NCBI GenBank assembly: GCA_029256625.1
Contig: JAQSXO010000008.1
Location: forward strand, 1-34,398
DNA from: Cellulosimicrobium sp.
Lineage (GTDB): Bacteria; Actinomycetota; Actinomycetes; Actinomycetales; Cellulomonadaceae
Length of the DNA: 34,398 bases
Reading direction: 5' to 3'
Shown here piece after piece: positions 1 through 9,817 of the stretch. Position numbers and translations under genes: made by a program. How positions within the stretch are numbered: the stretch's first letter is position 1; each line of letters begins with the position of its first letter. The notes beneath the pieces were generated by a model that made no database searches, was not told where the DNA came from, and saw nothing but the letters and a program-made list of their open reading frames with translations.

Positions 1-2
1 CC

Positions 3-902
3 GAGGCCGAGCTCGAGCGCGTCACGCGCCGCTACACGTCGGAGATCATGCCGGTGATCGGCCCCGAGCGGGACATCATGGCGCCCGACATGGGCACGAG
101 CGAGCAGACCATGGCGTGGGTCATGGACACCTACTCGGTCAACCAGGGCTACACGATCCCGGCGGTCGTGACCGGCAAGCCCATCACCGTGGGCGGGTCG
201 CTCGGTCGCACGACGGCGACCAGCGCGGGCGTCGTGCACGTCACCGCCGCGGCGCTCGACGAGGCGGGCGTGCCGCTGTCCGACGTGCGCGTCGCGATCC
301 AGGGCTTCGGCAAGGTCGGCTCGCACGCGGCGGCGCTCTTCGCGGCGCGCGGGGCCCGCGTCGTCGCGGTGTCCGACCAGTACGGGGGCGTGCACGCCCC
401 GGACGGTCTCGACGTGCGCGCGCTGGTCGAGCACGTCGCCGCGACCGGCAGCGTGGTGGGCTTCGACCGTGCCGACCCGGTCGACAACGACGCGCTGCTC
501 GCGCTCGACGTCGACGTGCTGGTCCCTGCCGCGGTCGAGGGCGTCCTCGACGGCGAGACCGCCCGCACCGTGCGCGCGCGCTGGGTCGTCGAGGGCGCGA
601 ACGGCCCGACGACGGCCGAGGGCGACCGGGTGCTCGCCAAGAACGGCGTGACGGTCGTGCCGGACGTGCTCGCGAACGCGGGCGGCGTCGTCGTCTCCTA
701 CTTCGAGTGGGTCCAGGCGAACCAGGCGTACTGGTGGACCGCGGAGGAGATCGGCGACAAGCTCGAGCACCGCATGCTGCACGCGTACGAGGAGGTCGCG
801 GGCCTCGCGCGCCGCGAGGAGCTGAGCCTGCGCGACGCCGCGCTCGTCATCGGCGTGCAGCGCGTCGCCGAGGCCCACCAGATCCGCGGTCTCTACCCCT
901 GA
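3..902 (+). CDS. gdhA: Glu/Leu/Phe/Val dehydrogenase (glutamate dehydrogenase), 5'-truncated by window edge
   Basis: Frame is open from base 3 (EAELERVTRRYTSEIMPVIGPERDIMAPDMGTSEQTMAWVMDTY...); GPERDIMAPDMGT and Rossmann motif GFGKVGSHAA are typical of the GDH family. Confidence 0.93.
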   Translation, partial: EAELERVTRRYTSEIMPVIGPERDIMAPDMGTSEQTMAWVMDTYSVNQGYTIPAVVTGKPITVGGSLGRTTATSAGVVHVTAAALDEAGVPLSDVRVAIQGFGKVGSHAAALFAARGARVVAVSDQYGGVHAPDGLDVRALVEHVAATGSVVGFDRADPVDNDALLALDVDVLVPAAVEGVLDGETARTVRARWVVEGANGPTTAEGDRVLAKNGVTVVPDVLANAGGVVVSYFEWVQANQAYWWTAEEIGDKLEHRMLHAYEEVAGLARREELSLRDAALVIGVQRVAEAHQIRGLYP

Positions 903-911
903 CGCGGCGGA

Positions 912-944
912 CCGCCCGGCGCGGGTCAGGCGCGCGCCGGGCGG
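912..944. terminator. Hairpin between convergent gdhA and tspO-like gene
   Basis: CCGCCCGGCGCG (912-923) pairs perfectly with CGCGCCGGGCGG (933-944), 9-nt loop. Confidence 0.5.
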
Positions 945-1762
945 GTCGCGGCGACGACCGCCGCGACGAGCGCGACCGCTGACGCGCCCACGGCCGCCCA
1001 GGCCACCGTGGTGTCCACGAGCTCGCCCTGGAACCGTCCGACGGCGATCCACGCGAGACCCCACGACATGGCGAGGCCGATACCGAGGGCGACCGCGCGG
1101 CGCCCGGCGGCGAACGCCGCCCACGCGACGGACAGCGCCGCGGCGAGCACGACGAGCACGACCGACCAGCCCGTCGCGCCGAGCCCGAGGTCGCCGACGC
1201 CCGCGTCCGTGAGCGCCGCGGCGACGTTCGCGAGCGTCGCGACGCTCACCCACCCGGTGTACAGGCCCATGGTCCCGTCGAGCACGACGGCCTGCGCGGT
1301 CGACTCGGGCCGCCGGCGCACGAGCCGCACCACGACCACGGCGTTGACGGCGAGCAGCGCCGCGATGACGACGACGCTGAGCGGGATCCACCCGGCCTGC
1401 ACGACGCCGATCCACGCGGCGTTGAGGACCATGGAGACGAGGACCCACCACGCGGTCGCGCGCAGCCGCGGGCTCGTCGCGTGCCGCGGCAGCACCTGGT
1501 AGACGGCGAACGCGAAGAGGCCGAGGTAGATCACGGACCAGATGCGGAAAGCCGGGTTGTCGGGCGCCACGGGAGTCGCGGTCGACGACAGCGCACCCCC
1601 GGCGGTCTGCTCGACGGCGGTGCCGCCGAACGCTCCCGCGCCGTACGTCGCCGCCCCCGCGGCGACGAGCGAGCCGACGAGGACGACGACCTGACGGACG
1701 CGGTCGGAGGGCGCGGGCGCGGGCGCGGGGACGGCGCCCGCCGGGACGGCTGCTGTGGTCAT
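926..1762 (-). CDS. TspO/MBR-like tryptophan-rich membrane protein
   Basis: 278 aa, multiple TM segments, FRIWSVIYLGLFAFAVYQ and tryptophan-rich helices; SD GGAGG just upstream. Confidence 0.7.
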   Translation of the reverse strand: MTTAAVPAGAVPAPAPAPSDRVRQVVVLVGSLVAAGAATYGAGAFGGTAVEQTAGGALSSTATPVAPDNPAFRIWSVIYLGLFAFAVYQVLPRHATSPRLRATAWWVLVSMVLNAAWIGVVQAGWIPLSVVVIAALLAVNAVVVVRLVRRRPESTAQAVVLDGTMGLYTGWVSVATLANVAAALTDAGVGDLGLGATGWSVVLVVLAAALSVAWAAFAAGRRAVALGIGLAMSWGLAWIAVGRFQGELVDTTVAWAAVGASAVALVAAVVAATRPARA

Positions 1763-1790
1763 GCCTCCAGCGTGACATCACTCAGCATGC

Positions 1791-1804
1791 TGAGCATCTG
1801 GGGA
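1791..1804. promoter_or_regulatory. 14-bp perfect palindrome CTCAGCATGCTGAG, candidate operator of the tspO-like gene
   Basis: Perfect palindrome about 30 bp upstream of the 1762 start codon. Confidence 0.45.
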
Positions 1805-1902
1805 GGGGGTCGGCGGACGGGACTGGTGCCCCGGGCACGCGGACCACTATGCTCCGGCGCCAGACCGCCGCGCGGGTGCGGCGCATCGTGAGAGGCACGC
1901 CC

Positions 1903-3780
1903 ATGACCACGACCCTGCGCGCTGCGCTGTCGGTCCTCCTCCTCGTCGGGTTCTACGTCCTCGCGCTCGGCGCCGTCGTCGGCCTCGGCGCCGCGACCGT
2001 GTGGGCGTTCTCGGAGCACGCGAGCGGCGGTGCCGCGAAGCTCGGGTTCTTCACGATCGTCGTCGCCGTGGGCCTCGTCGTGGCGCTCGTGCGGGTGGCG
2101 CGGGCCGAGAAGCAGGGCCCGGGCGGCGTTCCGCTCGCGGAGCGCGACGCGCCCGAGCTCTGGGCCACCGTCCGCGAGCTCGCGCAGGTCGCCGACACGC
2201 GCGCCCCCGACGAGATCCGGCTCGTCGCCGACGTCAACGCCGCCGTCAGCGAGGACACGCGCCTCCTCGGGCTCGTCGGCGGGACCCGGCGCCTGTTCCT
2301 CGGCGTCCCGCTGCTGCAGGGCCTGTCCGCCGCGCAGCTCCGCTCGGTCCTCGCGCACGAGCTCGGCCACTACTCCCGCTCGCACACGCGGCTCGGACCG
2401 CTCACCTACCGGGGCCGCGAGGCGATCACGACGACCGTCGAGCAGCTCCAGGGCAACGTCGTCGGGTGGCTGCTCAAGCAGTACGCGAAGCTCTACGTGC
2501 TCGTCTCGGCGGCCGTCAGCCGGCGCCAGGAGCTCGAGGCCGACGAGCTGTCCGTGCGCGTCGCGGGTCGCGAGACCGCCCAGGGGGCGTTGCGCGAGAT
2601 CCCGGTGATCGACGCCGCGTGGGGCTTCTACACGAGCCAGTACGTCGGCCTCGGCTGGGAGCACGGGCTCGCCCCGACGCCGGCAGGCGTCTTCGGTGGC
2701 TTCGACGAGCTCCTGCGGGGCCGGGCGGCCGACCTCGCCGACCTCCGCGCCGACGACGCCCCGGCCGAGCAGTCCGCGTGGGACAGCCACCCCTCGATCG
2801 CCGCGCGCGTCGCCGCGATGCACGACATGCCCGACGGCGGCGCTCCCGCCGCGGACGACCGGTCCGCGACCGCTCTCGTCCCCGGCTTCGCCACCTGGGC
2901 CGAGCGGGTCGCGGTCGAGGAGGTCGCCTTCGGCACGCGCGCCCAGCTCCCGTGGGACGCGCTCGTCGCCGCGGCGATGCCCATCCACGACCAGCGCACC
3001 GCGGACACGCTCTACCGCGCGGTGGGTCGGGCCGCCGGACGGCAGCAGGGCGACCTCGCCACCCTGCTCGACCTGCTGGCTGCCGGCCGTCTCGACGCGA
3101 TCGCCCGTGACCTCGTGCCGGGAGCACCCGCGGCGGAGGCCCGCGAGGCGATCGTCGGCGCGGTCTCCTCGGCCCTGGCGGCGGCCGCCGTCGGATCGGG
3201 CGCCGCACGCTGGCGCGCGTCCTGGACCGGGCCGGCGACGCTCGCGACGCCCGACGGCACCGTCCTCGACCTCGAGGAGGTCGCGCGTCTCGCGGTCGAC
3301 CCGGCGACCACCCCGGAGGCCCAGTCCCGGCTCGACGCGCTCGGGATCGACGTCGCCCGCGCGGTCCAGCGGGACGCGCAGGCGACCGCGCACGGGGGTG
3401 ACGTCGTCGGCGGCCTCGCGAACGTCAAGGTCGACGGGACGTACCACGACGTCCTCGTGCTGGACGTCGGGCTGATCCTCACGCCGTGCCCCAAGAGGAC
3501 GGAGGGAGGCAAGGCGCGGCTCGTGGAGCTCGTGCGCTCGGCGCCCGTCGCCGACCTCGCCGCCCGGCACCGGTACGTGCCGTACGAGCAGATCGCCACG
3601 GCGGTGATCCGCAAGGTCACGCCCGCGCGCGTCGACCTCACGCTGCACGACGGCACGACCCTCACGCTCCACGAGACGTGGTCGGGCGAGCGGCTCACCA
3701 AGGACAGCGACGAGGCGCTCGTCGCGCACGTCGCGCCCTACGTCCGCGAGGGTGAGCCGGACGCCGTCCCCGCGGGCTGA
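1903..3780 (+). CDS. M48-family zinc metalloprotease, membrane-associated
   Basis: N-terminal TM helices and HELGHYSRSH zinc motif, with a downstream ELEADELSVRVAG glutamate motif. Confidence 0.88.
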   Translation: MTTTLRAALSVLLLVGFYVLALGAVVGLGAATVWAFSEHASGGAAKLGFFTIVVAVGLVVALVRVARAEKQGPGGVPLAERDAPELWATVRELAQVADTRAPDEIRLVADVNAAVSEDTRLLGLVGGTRRLFLGVPLLQGLSAAQLRSVLAHELGHYSRSHTRLGPLTYRGREAITTTVEQLQGNVVGWLLKQYAKLYVLVSAAVSRRQELEADELSVRVAGRETAQGALREIPVIDAAWGFYTSQYVGLGWEHGLAPTPAGVFGGFDELLRGRAADLADLRADDAPAEQSAWDSHPSIAARVAAMHDMPDGGAPAADDRSATALVPGFATWAERVAVEEVAFGTRAQLPWDALVAAAMPIHDQRTADTLYRAVGRAAGRQQGDLATLLDLLAAGRLDAIARDLVPGAPAAEAREAIVGAVSSALAAAAVGSGAARWRASWTGPATLATPDGTVLDLEEVARLAVDPATTPEAQSRLDALGIDVARAVQRDAQATAHGGDVVGGLANVKVDGTYHDVLVLDVGLILTPCPKRTEGGKARLVELVRSAPVADLAARHRYVPYEQIATAVIRKVTPARVDLTLHDGTTLTLHETWSGERLTKDSDEALVAHVAPYVREGEPDAVPAG

Positions 3781-3863
3781 CCCAGCGCCGTCGGGTCGCC
3801 GCCCACCGGTCGCGCCATCGCCCCGCCCCGTCCCGACCCGACCCGCCGAGAAGGACACCGCCC

Positions 3864-3925
3864 GCGGTCGAAAACGACTCTGGTGTCGTTATCCGTCGGA
3901 TAACGACACCAGAGTCGTGTTCGGC
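3864..3925. repeat. Dispersed palindromic element, copy 1 (possible bidirectional terminator)
   Basis: ACGACTCTGGTGTCGTTATCCG (3874-3895) / CGGATAACGACACCAGAGTCGT (3897-3918), perfect 22-bp arms; outer stem GGTCGAA/TTCGGCC. Confidence 0.85.
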
Positions 3926-3936
3926 CCGGTGTGGGG

Positions 3937-4671
3937 TCAGGCCAGGGGCTGGCGGTCCGCCCAGGCGGTGAGGGTCGTGCGCGGGCCCGTGAAGAACGGG
4001 ACCTCCTCGCGCACGTGGCGTCGCGCCTCGGTCGCGCGGAGCTCGCGCATGAGGTCGACGATGCGGTGCAGCTCGTCGGCCTCGAACGCGAGGATCCACT
4101 CGTAGTCGCCGAGCGCGAACGACGCGACCGTGTTGGCCCGCACGTCCGGGTAGTCCTTCGCCGCGAGGCCGTGGTCGCGCAGCATGGTGCGGCGCTCGGC
4201 GTCGGGCAGCAGGTACCAGTCGTACGAGCGCACGAACGGGTAGACCGACAGGTAGTCGCGCGGCGCCTCGCCCGCGAGGAACGCGGGCACGTGCCCCCGG
4301 TTGAACTCCGCCGGGCGGTGCAGCGCCACGTTCGACCACACGGGCTCGAGGTGCGCCCCGAGGCCGCTCGCGCGCAGGTGCTGGTAGGCGCGCTGCACCG
4401 ACTCGACCGTCGGGCCGTGCCACCACACCATGAGGTCGGCGTCCGAGCGCAGGCCCGCGACGTCGTACCAGCCGCGCACGACGAGGTCGCCGTCCGTCGC
4501 GGCCGGGTCGTCCCCGCCGCCGACGGCGGCCAGCGCGTCGGCCACGAGGCCCGCGCGCTCGTCCGCGTCGGCGGGCAGGGGCGCCGCCGTCGCGAAGACG
4601 GACCACATCGCGTAGCGGATGGTGGTGTTGATCTGCTCGTGGTCCGCGGGTACGCGCGCGGCGTCGTTCAT
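3937..4671 (-). CDS. hemQ: Coproheme decarboxylase (HemQ, chlorite-dismutase family)
   Basis: [13 protein letters not shown]..., [62 protein letters not shown] are characteristic; next to ferrochelatase. Confidence 0.93.
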   Translation of the reverse strand: MNDAARVPADHEQINTTIRYAMWSVFATAAPLPADADERAGLVADALAAVGGGDDPAATDGDLVVRGWYDVAGLRSDADLMVWWHGPTVESVQRAYQHLRASGLGAHLEPVWSNVALHRPAEFNRGHVPAFLAGEAPRDYLSVYPFVRSYDWYLLPDAERRTMLRDHGLAAKDYPDVRANTVASFALGDYEWILAFEADELHRIVDLMRELRATEARRHVREEVPFFTGPRTTLTAWADRQPLA

Positions 4672-4711
4672 CGGGGGTTCCTCTCGGGTCCGTGCGGGTT
4701 CTTCGCGGGGC

Positions 4712-5944
4712 TCAGCCGTGGACGTCCGTGCTGCACAGCGCGGGGACGCCGCTCGGCTCCCCGTCGCGACGCAGGCAGCAGCCGGGCGCGCACACCGAGC
4801 GGAAGGCGGGCAGGGTGCCGACGGTGGCCTCGGCGACGGCCTCGCCCCGCGCGAGCGCGGCGCGCTCGACGAGCAGGTCGACGAGACCGCGCACGAACGG
4901 CTCGCGCGTGCTCACGGTGCCCGCGCGGACCGCGGTCATCCCGAGCCCCGTCGCGGTCTCCATCGCCTCGGTGTCGAGGTCGTACGCGACCTCCATGTGG
5001 TCCGACACGAAGCCGATCGGCGACAGCACGACGTCGCGGACGCCGTCCTGCGCGAGCGCCTCGAGGTGGTCGTTGACGTCGGGCTCGAGCCACGGCTGGC
5101 TCGGCGGGCCCGACCGCGAGCAGTATGCGAGGTCCCACGCGACGTCGTGGCCCAGGCGCGCCGAGACCTCGGCCACGATGACGCGCGCGAGGTCGAGGTG
5201 CTGCTCGGAGTACGTGGCGAAGGAGATGCGCGACGCCGCCTCCATCGTGTCCGGGATCGAGTGCGTGACGAACACGAGCCGAGCGGCCGCGCCGTCGCCG
5301 CCCTTCTCCGCGAGCTCCGCATAGCCGTCGAGCACCGCGTCGACGTTCGCCTGCGCGAAGCCCGGGTGGTTGAAGTAGGAGCGCACCTTGTCGAACTGCA
5401 CGCCCGTCGAGCCGTCCGGCCCGAGCTGGCCGCGCCCGTCGAGCACGACCGCGAGGTCCTCGCGGTACTGGCGGCAGCCCGAGTACGAGGAGTACGCGGA
5501 CGTCACGAGCGCGACGGCGTTCTTCGCGCCCATCGCCTCGAGCTCGTCGATCGCGTCGGTCGTGTACGGCTCCCAGTTGCGGTTGCCCCACACGACCGGC
5601 AGCTCGACGCCGCGGCGCGCGAGCTCGGCCTCGAGCGCGGCCTTGAGCGCGAGGTTCTGCTCGTTGATGGGGCTCTTGCCGCCGAATCCGTAGTAGTGCT
5701 CGCCGACCTCCTCGAGCCGCGCGTCGGGGATGCCCTTGCCCGCGGTGACGTTGCGCAGGAAGGGCACGACGTCCTCGGGCTTGTTCGGGCCGCCGAACGA
5801 GTACAGCAGGAGCGCGTCGTACGGGTGCAGGTCGGGTGTGGGACCGGGGTCGACGGCGCTCGCGGGGGCAGCGACGGGCTCAGCGGCCCGGCCCGCGTCG
5901 GCAGCGACGTCCTGGGGGGAGAACGGGGGCATGCTCCCGATCAT
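4712..5944 (-). CDS. hemH: Ferrochelatase (coproporphyrin ferrochelatase type)
   Basis: [62 protein letters not shown]; start at MIGSMPPFS chosen (ATG at 5944). Confidence 0.93.
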   Translation of the reverse strand: MIGSMPPFSPQDVAADAGRAAEPVAAPASAVDPGPTPDLHPYDALLLYSFGGPNKPEDVVPFLRNVTAGKGIPDARLEEVGEHYYGFGGKSPINEQNLALKAALEAELARRGVELPVVWGNRNWEPYTTDAIDELEAMGAKNAVALVTSAYSSYSGCRQYREDLAVVLDGRGQLGPDGSTGVQFDKVRSYFNHPGFAQANVDAVLDGYAELAEKGGDGAAARLVFVTHSIPDTMEAASRISFATYSEQHLDLARVIVAEVSARLGHDVAWDLAYCSRSGPPSQPWLEPDVNDHLEALAQDGVRDVVLSPIGFVSDHMEVAYDLDTEAMETATGLGMTAVRAGTVSTREPFVRGLVDLLVERAALARGEAVAEATVGTLPAFRSVCAPGCCLRRDGEPSGVPALCSTDVHG

Positions 5945-5990
5945 GACACCTGCTCCAGGCCCCGCCCGCCGGGAAGCCGACCGGGAGGAC

Positions 5991-6016
5991 GTGACATTGA
6001 CGGAACAGAGTGTCAC
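5991..6016. promoter_or_regulatory. Inverted repeat GTGACA-N14-TGTCAC between divergent hemH and DUF2804 gene
   Basis: GTGACA 5991-5996 and TGTCAC 6011-6016 in the hemH upstream region. Confidence 0.3.
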
Positions 6017-6136
6017 CTCGTCCGGGCGGCTTCGCGCGGCCCCTAGACTCAGCCTCGCTCGCTCCTCGGGCCGGGCACCGGGCGCCGTCGCCCGCCCCGC
6101 AGAGCCGCCCGAGCCGGACCACGTGGAGGTGGAGCA

Positions 6137-7168
6137 GTGCCGCTCCCGGAGATCACCGAGCGCGTCGCGCTCACCCTGCCCGACGGGAGCCTCGACCGCC
6201 GGTCGGTCGGCTGGGCGCGGCAACCGCTCGTCGACACGTCCGGCGTGGCACGGGACGGCCGCCGACACACCGGCCGGAACAAGCGCTGGGAGTACTGGGG
6301 CGTCGTCACCCCGACCCACGTCCTCGCGCTGACGGTGTCCTCGCTCGACTACGCGGCGGTGCACGAGGTCTGGGTCCTGGACCGGGAGTCCGGGCGCACC
6401 TGGGGCGCGGACGCGACCGTCGTCCCGGCGCGCGGCGTCGAGCTCCCCGGGTCGCTCGGGGACGGCCCCGCGCGCGCCCGGGCGAAGACCCTCGCGATCG
6501 ACGTCGACGAGGTCGACGGCGGCACGCGCCTGCGCGCGCGGACGCGCGACGTGTCGTTCGACGTCGTCGCGGAGCTGCCGCCCGGGCACGAGCGGCTCGC
6601 CGTCGTCGCGCCGTGGAGCGACACGCGCTTCCAGTACACCGTCAAGGACGTCGCGCGCCCGGCGCACGGCACGCTGTGGGTCGACGGCCGGACGGTCGAC
6701 GTGCCCGCCGGGTCGTCGTGGGCCGTGCTCGACCACGGGCGCGGGCGCTGGCCCTACGACGTGCGGTGGAACTGGGGCGCGGGCTCGGGCGAGAGCCACG
6801 GGCGGGTCGTCGGGATCCAGGTGGGCGGGCGCTGGACCGTCGGCACCGGATCGACCGAGAACGCCGTCCATGTGGACGGCCGGATCCACCACCTGCCCGA
6901 CGAGCTCGTGTGGGACTACGACCTCGCCGACCCGGACCGACCGTGGCGCGTCACCGGCGGCGGGCTCGACGCGACGTTCGAGCCCTTCCACACCAAGGTG
7001 ACGCGCACGCACCTCGGCATCGTGTCGTCGTCGACCGACCAGTGCTTCGGGCACTGGTCGGGCACGTTCGCCCCGCCCGACGGCGGCCCGTCGGGCGCCG
7101 CCGCGACCGGCCCGGTGCGGTTCGACGGGCTCGTCGGGTGGGCCGAGGAGGTCCACAACCGCTGGTGA
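6137..7168 (+). CDS. DUF2804 family protein
   Basis: 343 aa; RNKRWEYWGVVTPTHVLALTVSSLDYA..., DVRWNWGAGSGESHGRVVGIQVGGRWTVGTGSTENAV pattern of DUF2804. Confidence 0.8.
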   Translation: MPLPEITERVALTLPDGSLDRRSVGWARQPLVDTSGVARDGRRHTGRNKRWEYWGVVTPTHVLALTVSSLDYAAVHEVWVLDRESGRTWGADATVVPARGVELPGSLGDGPARARAKTLAIDVDEVDGGTRLRARTRDVSFDVVAELPPGHERLAVVAPWSDTRFQYTVKDVARPAHGTLWVDGRTVDVPAGSSWAVLDHGRGRWPYDVRWNWGAGSGESHGRVVGIQVGGRWTVGTGSTENAVHVDGRIHHLPDELVWDYDLADPDRPWRVTGGGLDATFEPFHTKVTRTHLGIVSSSTDQCFGHWSGTFAPPDGGPSGAAATGPVRFDGLVGWAEEVHNRW

Positions 7169-7332
7169 GCGCGCTGCGCCTCCGCCCCGCTTGCCAGTGC
7201 CCGGGGCGTGCCTAGCGTGGGGACGATCCGGCGGCACCGACGCCGCCGGGCGCGGCCCGCGCGCGACGGCGACACCGTCCCCTCCGCGGCCGTGCCGGCA
7301 CCGGCATCGACGCCGGTGGGAAGGGGAAGCTC

Positions 7333-8631
7333 ATGCAGTCACGACGAGGACAGCTCCGGGCGGGCACCACGGGGGTCGCGGCGGCCGCGGCGCTCGTGAT
7401 GCTCCTGCCGTTCGGCGGGAGCGAGCGCGGCGACGGCCAGGGCCACGGCCAGGGCCACGGGAACGGGAACGTCCGAGCGCGCAACGTCATCTTCATCCAG
7501 GGCGACGGGCTCGGCCTGTCGCACCGCGAGCTGATCAGGCTCGCGACGGTCGGCAAGGACGGGCAGCTCGCGATGGACTCGCTCGAGCACGCCGGCTGGA
7601 CCACCACCGACTCGGCCGACCCCGAGGAGGCCGTCACCGACTCCGCCGCGGGCGCGACCGCGTTCGCGTCCGGGGTCCGCACGTACAACGGAGCGGTCGG
7701 CGTCGACGTCGACGGCAACCCGGTCCCGACCCTCCTCGAGGCGGCCCGGGGCGCAGGCAAGGCCACCGGGCTCGTCACGACGGCGCAGGTCACCGACGCG
7801 ACCCCGGCGGCGTTCGGGGCGCACGTGCCCGACCGCGGCGACCAGAGCGAGATCGCGCGCCAGTTCCTCGAGAGCTCGCGGCCCGACGTCGTCCTCGGCG
7901 GCGGTGAGGACTGGTGGTACCCGGCGGGCGACCCGGGGGCGTGGGAGGACAACCCCGCGAAGGACCCGACGGAACAGAGCAAGGGGACGAAGGGGAACCT
8001 CGTCGAGCGCGCGCAGGACCTCGGCTACACGTACGTGAGCGACGCCGACGGGCTCGCGGCCGCGCGCGGGAGCAAGCTGCTCGGTCTGTTCGCGAACGAG
8101 GAGATGTTCGAGCAGCGCAACGAGGGCGAGGGCGACCTCTACGAGCCCGAGGTGCCGCTCGTCGACATGACGGCCAAGGCGCTCGACGTGCTGTCGCGGG
8201 ACCGCGACGGGTTCTTCCTGCTCGTCGAGGAGGAGGCGGTGGACGAGTTCGCGCACCGCAGCAACGCGACGCGCACGATCCAGGCCGGCCAGGCGCTCGA
8301 CGAGACCGTCGCGCTCGCGCTCGACTTCGCGGCGCGGAACCGCGGCACGCTCGTGCTCGTCGTGGGCGACCACGCCACGGGCGGGCTCGCGATCGAGAAC
8401 GTCGACCCCGCGGACGAGAGCGGCGAGGGCGCCACGACCGAGGACGGCCCGTTCGACCTCGCCGGCTCCGACCTGCAGTTCACGGTCGACTGGACCACGG
8501 GCGGCCACACCGGCGAGGCCACGCCGATCACCGCGCAGGGACCGGGCGCCGAGCGGCTCGCGGGCGCCCAGCGCAACACCGACGTCCACGACGCCGTCCT
8601 GCGCGCGATGCAGGGCCGGGGCCGCGGCTGA
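7333..8631 (+). CDS. Secreted alkaline phosphatase
   Basis: Signal-peptide-like N-terminus; NVIFIQGDGLG, VTDSAAGATAFASG (nucleophile Ser region), VVGDHATGG, GGHTGE metal ligands. Confidence 0.9.
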   Translation: MQSRRGQLRAGTTGVAAAAALVMLLPFGGSERGDGQGHGQGHGNGNVRARNVIFIQGDGLGLSHRELIRLATVGKDGQLAMDSLEHAGWTTTDSADPEEAVTDSAAGATAFASGVRTYNGAVGVDVDGNPVPTLLEAARGAGKATGLVTTAQVTDATPAAFGAHVPDRGDQSEIARQFLESSRPDVVLGGGEDWWYPAGDPGAWEDNPAKDPTEQSKGTKGNLVERAQDLGYTYVSDADGLAAARGSKLLGLFANEEMFEQRNEGEGDLYEPEVPLVDMTAKALDVLSRDRDGFFLLVEEEAVDEFAHRSNATRTIQAGQALDETVALALDFAARNRGTLVLVVGDHATGGLAIENVDPADESGEGATTEDGPFDLAGSDLQFTVDWTTGGHTGEATPITAQGPGAERLAGAQRNTDVHDAVLRAMQGRGRG

Positions 8632-8680
8632 GGCGACCCGACCGCCCGGGCCGCGTGCGCCGTCGAGCACGACCCTGCGC

Positions 8681-8742
8681 GCGGTCGAGAACGGCTTTGG
8701 TGTCGTTGTCCGCGGGATAACGACACCAAAGCCGTGTTCGGC
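8681..8742. repeat. Dispersed palindromic element, copy 2
   Basis: ACGGCTTTGGTGTCGTTGTCC (8691-8711) / GGATAACGACACCAAAGCCGT (8715-8735), one G.T pair; flanks CGCGGTCGAGA and GTTCGGC shared with copy 1. Confidence 0.85.
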
Positions 8743-8755
8743 GACGGACCGGGGG

Positions 8756-9817
8756 TCAGCCCTTGACCGCTCCTCCCAGGCCCGCGCCCTGGAGGAACAT
8801 GCGCTGGAAGACGAGGAACAGGCCGACGGGGATGAGCGTGGAGATCGCGAGCGCCGCGAGGAACACGCCCAGGTCCGTCGACGCCTCGATCGACGGCAGG
8901 CGCACGGACAGCGGCTGGATCGCCGGGTCCTTGAGGACCAGCAGCGGCCAGAGGAAGTCCTTCCAGGCCGCGATGACCGCGAACACCGAGACCACGCCGA
9001 TGATCGGCTTGGACATCGGCAGGACGACCGACCAGAACAGCCGGTACGGCCCCGCGCCGTCCATGCGCGCGGCCTCGAACACCTCGCGCGGGAGGCTGTC
9101 GAAGAACCGCTGGACGAGCAGCACGTTGAACGCGCTCGCGCCCGCGGGCAGCCACACCGCCCAGAAGCTGTTGATGAGCGACCGGCCCAGCAGCGGCGGG
9201 TCGAGGATCGTCAGGTACAGCGGGACGAGCAGGACGATCGCCGGGACGAACATCGTCGACAGCACGAGCGCCTGCACGACCTTCCCGTACCGCGGCCGCA
9301 GGACGGACAGCGCGTAGCCGCCCGTCGTCGCGACGAGGATCTGCGACGCCCACGACCCGACCGCGAGCCAGATCGTGTTGAGGAAGTACCGACTGACCTG
9401 GACGTCGTTCCACGCCTTGTCGAGGTTGTCCCACGCGATGCCGTTCGGGAAGATCGCCATCGGCGTGCGCAGGATGTCCTGCGTCGGGGTGACCGCGTAC
9501 TTGGCGAGCAGCAGCATGGGGCCGAGCCCAGCGACGACGAGGATCACGAGCAGCAGCACGTGGGTGGTAGCCATCCCCCACCGGATGGACGGGCGGCGCC
9601 AGTCCGCCTCGGAGAGCGCGCCGCGGTCCTCGACGCCGTCGAGCGCCTTGCGACGGCGCGAGCTCACCTTGCGGCGGTCGGACTCGCGCCGGTTGCGGCT
9701 CGCCGCGGCGGCGCGGCGGGACGTGCCGTCCGGGTCGTCGACGGCGTCCGTCGTGGCCGCGGAGTCCTGCGAGACGACGCCGATCTCGCTCGGGTTGTCG
9801 GTGGGCGAGAGAGTCAT
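8756..9817 (-). CDS. Carbohydrate ABC transporter permease (MalG-like)
   Basis: RYFLNTIWLAVGSWASQILVATTGGYALS; EVFEAARMDGAGPYRLFWSVVLPMSKP is the EAA loop. Confidence 0.92.
   Translation of the reverse strand: MTLSPTDNPSEIGVVSQDSAATTDAVDDPDGTSRRAAAASRNRRESDRRKVSSRRRKALDGVEDRGALSEADWRRPSIRWGMATTHVLLLVILVVAGLGPMLLLAKYAVTPTQDILRTPMAIFPNGIAWDNLDKAWNDVQVSRYFLNTIWLAVGSWASQILVATTGGYALSVLRPRYGKVVQALVLSTMFVPAIVLLVPLYLTILDPPLLGRSLINSFWAVWLPAGASAFNVLLVQRFFDSLPREVFEAARMDGAGPYRLFWSVVLPMSKPIIGVVSVFAVIAAWKDFLWPLLVLKDPAIQPLSVRLPSIEASTDLGVFLAALAISTLIPVGLFLVFQRMFLQGAGLGGAVKG

Noticed and set aside
1759-3858. 699-aa ORF antisense to the M48 protease
   Set aside because: Low-complexity Arg/Gly/Asp/Glu-rich translation typical of antisense frames in very GC-rich DNA; the sense frame has clear M48 motifs
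4712-7237. 841-aa ferrochelatase ORF
   Set aside because: The N-terminal half is antisense to the DUF2804 gene; ferrochelatase begins at 5944
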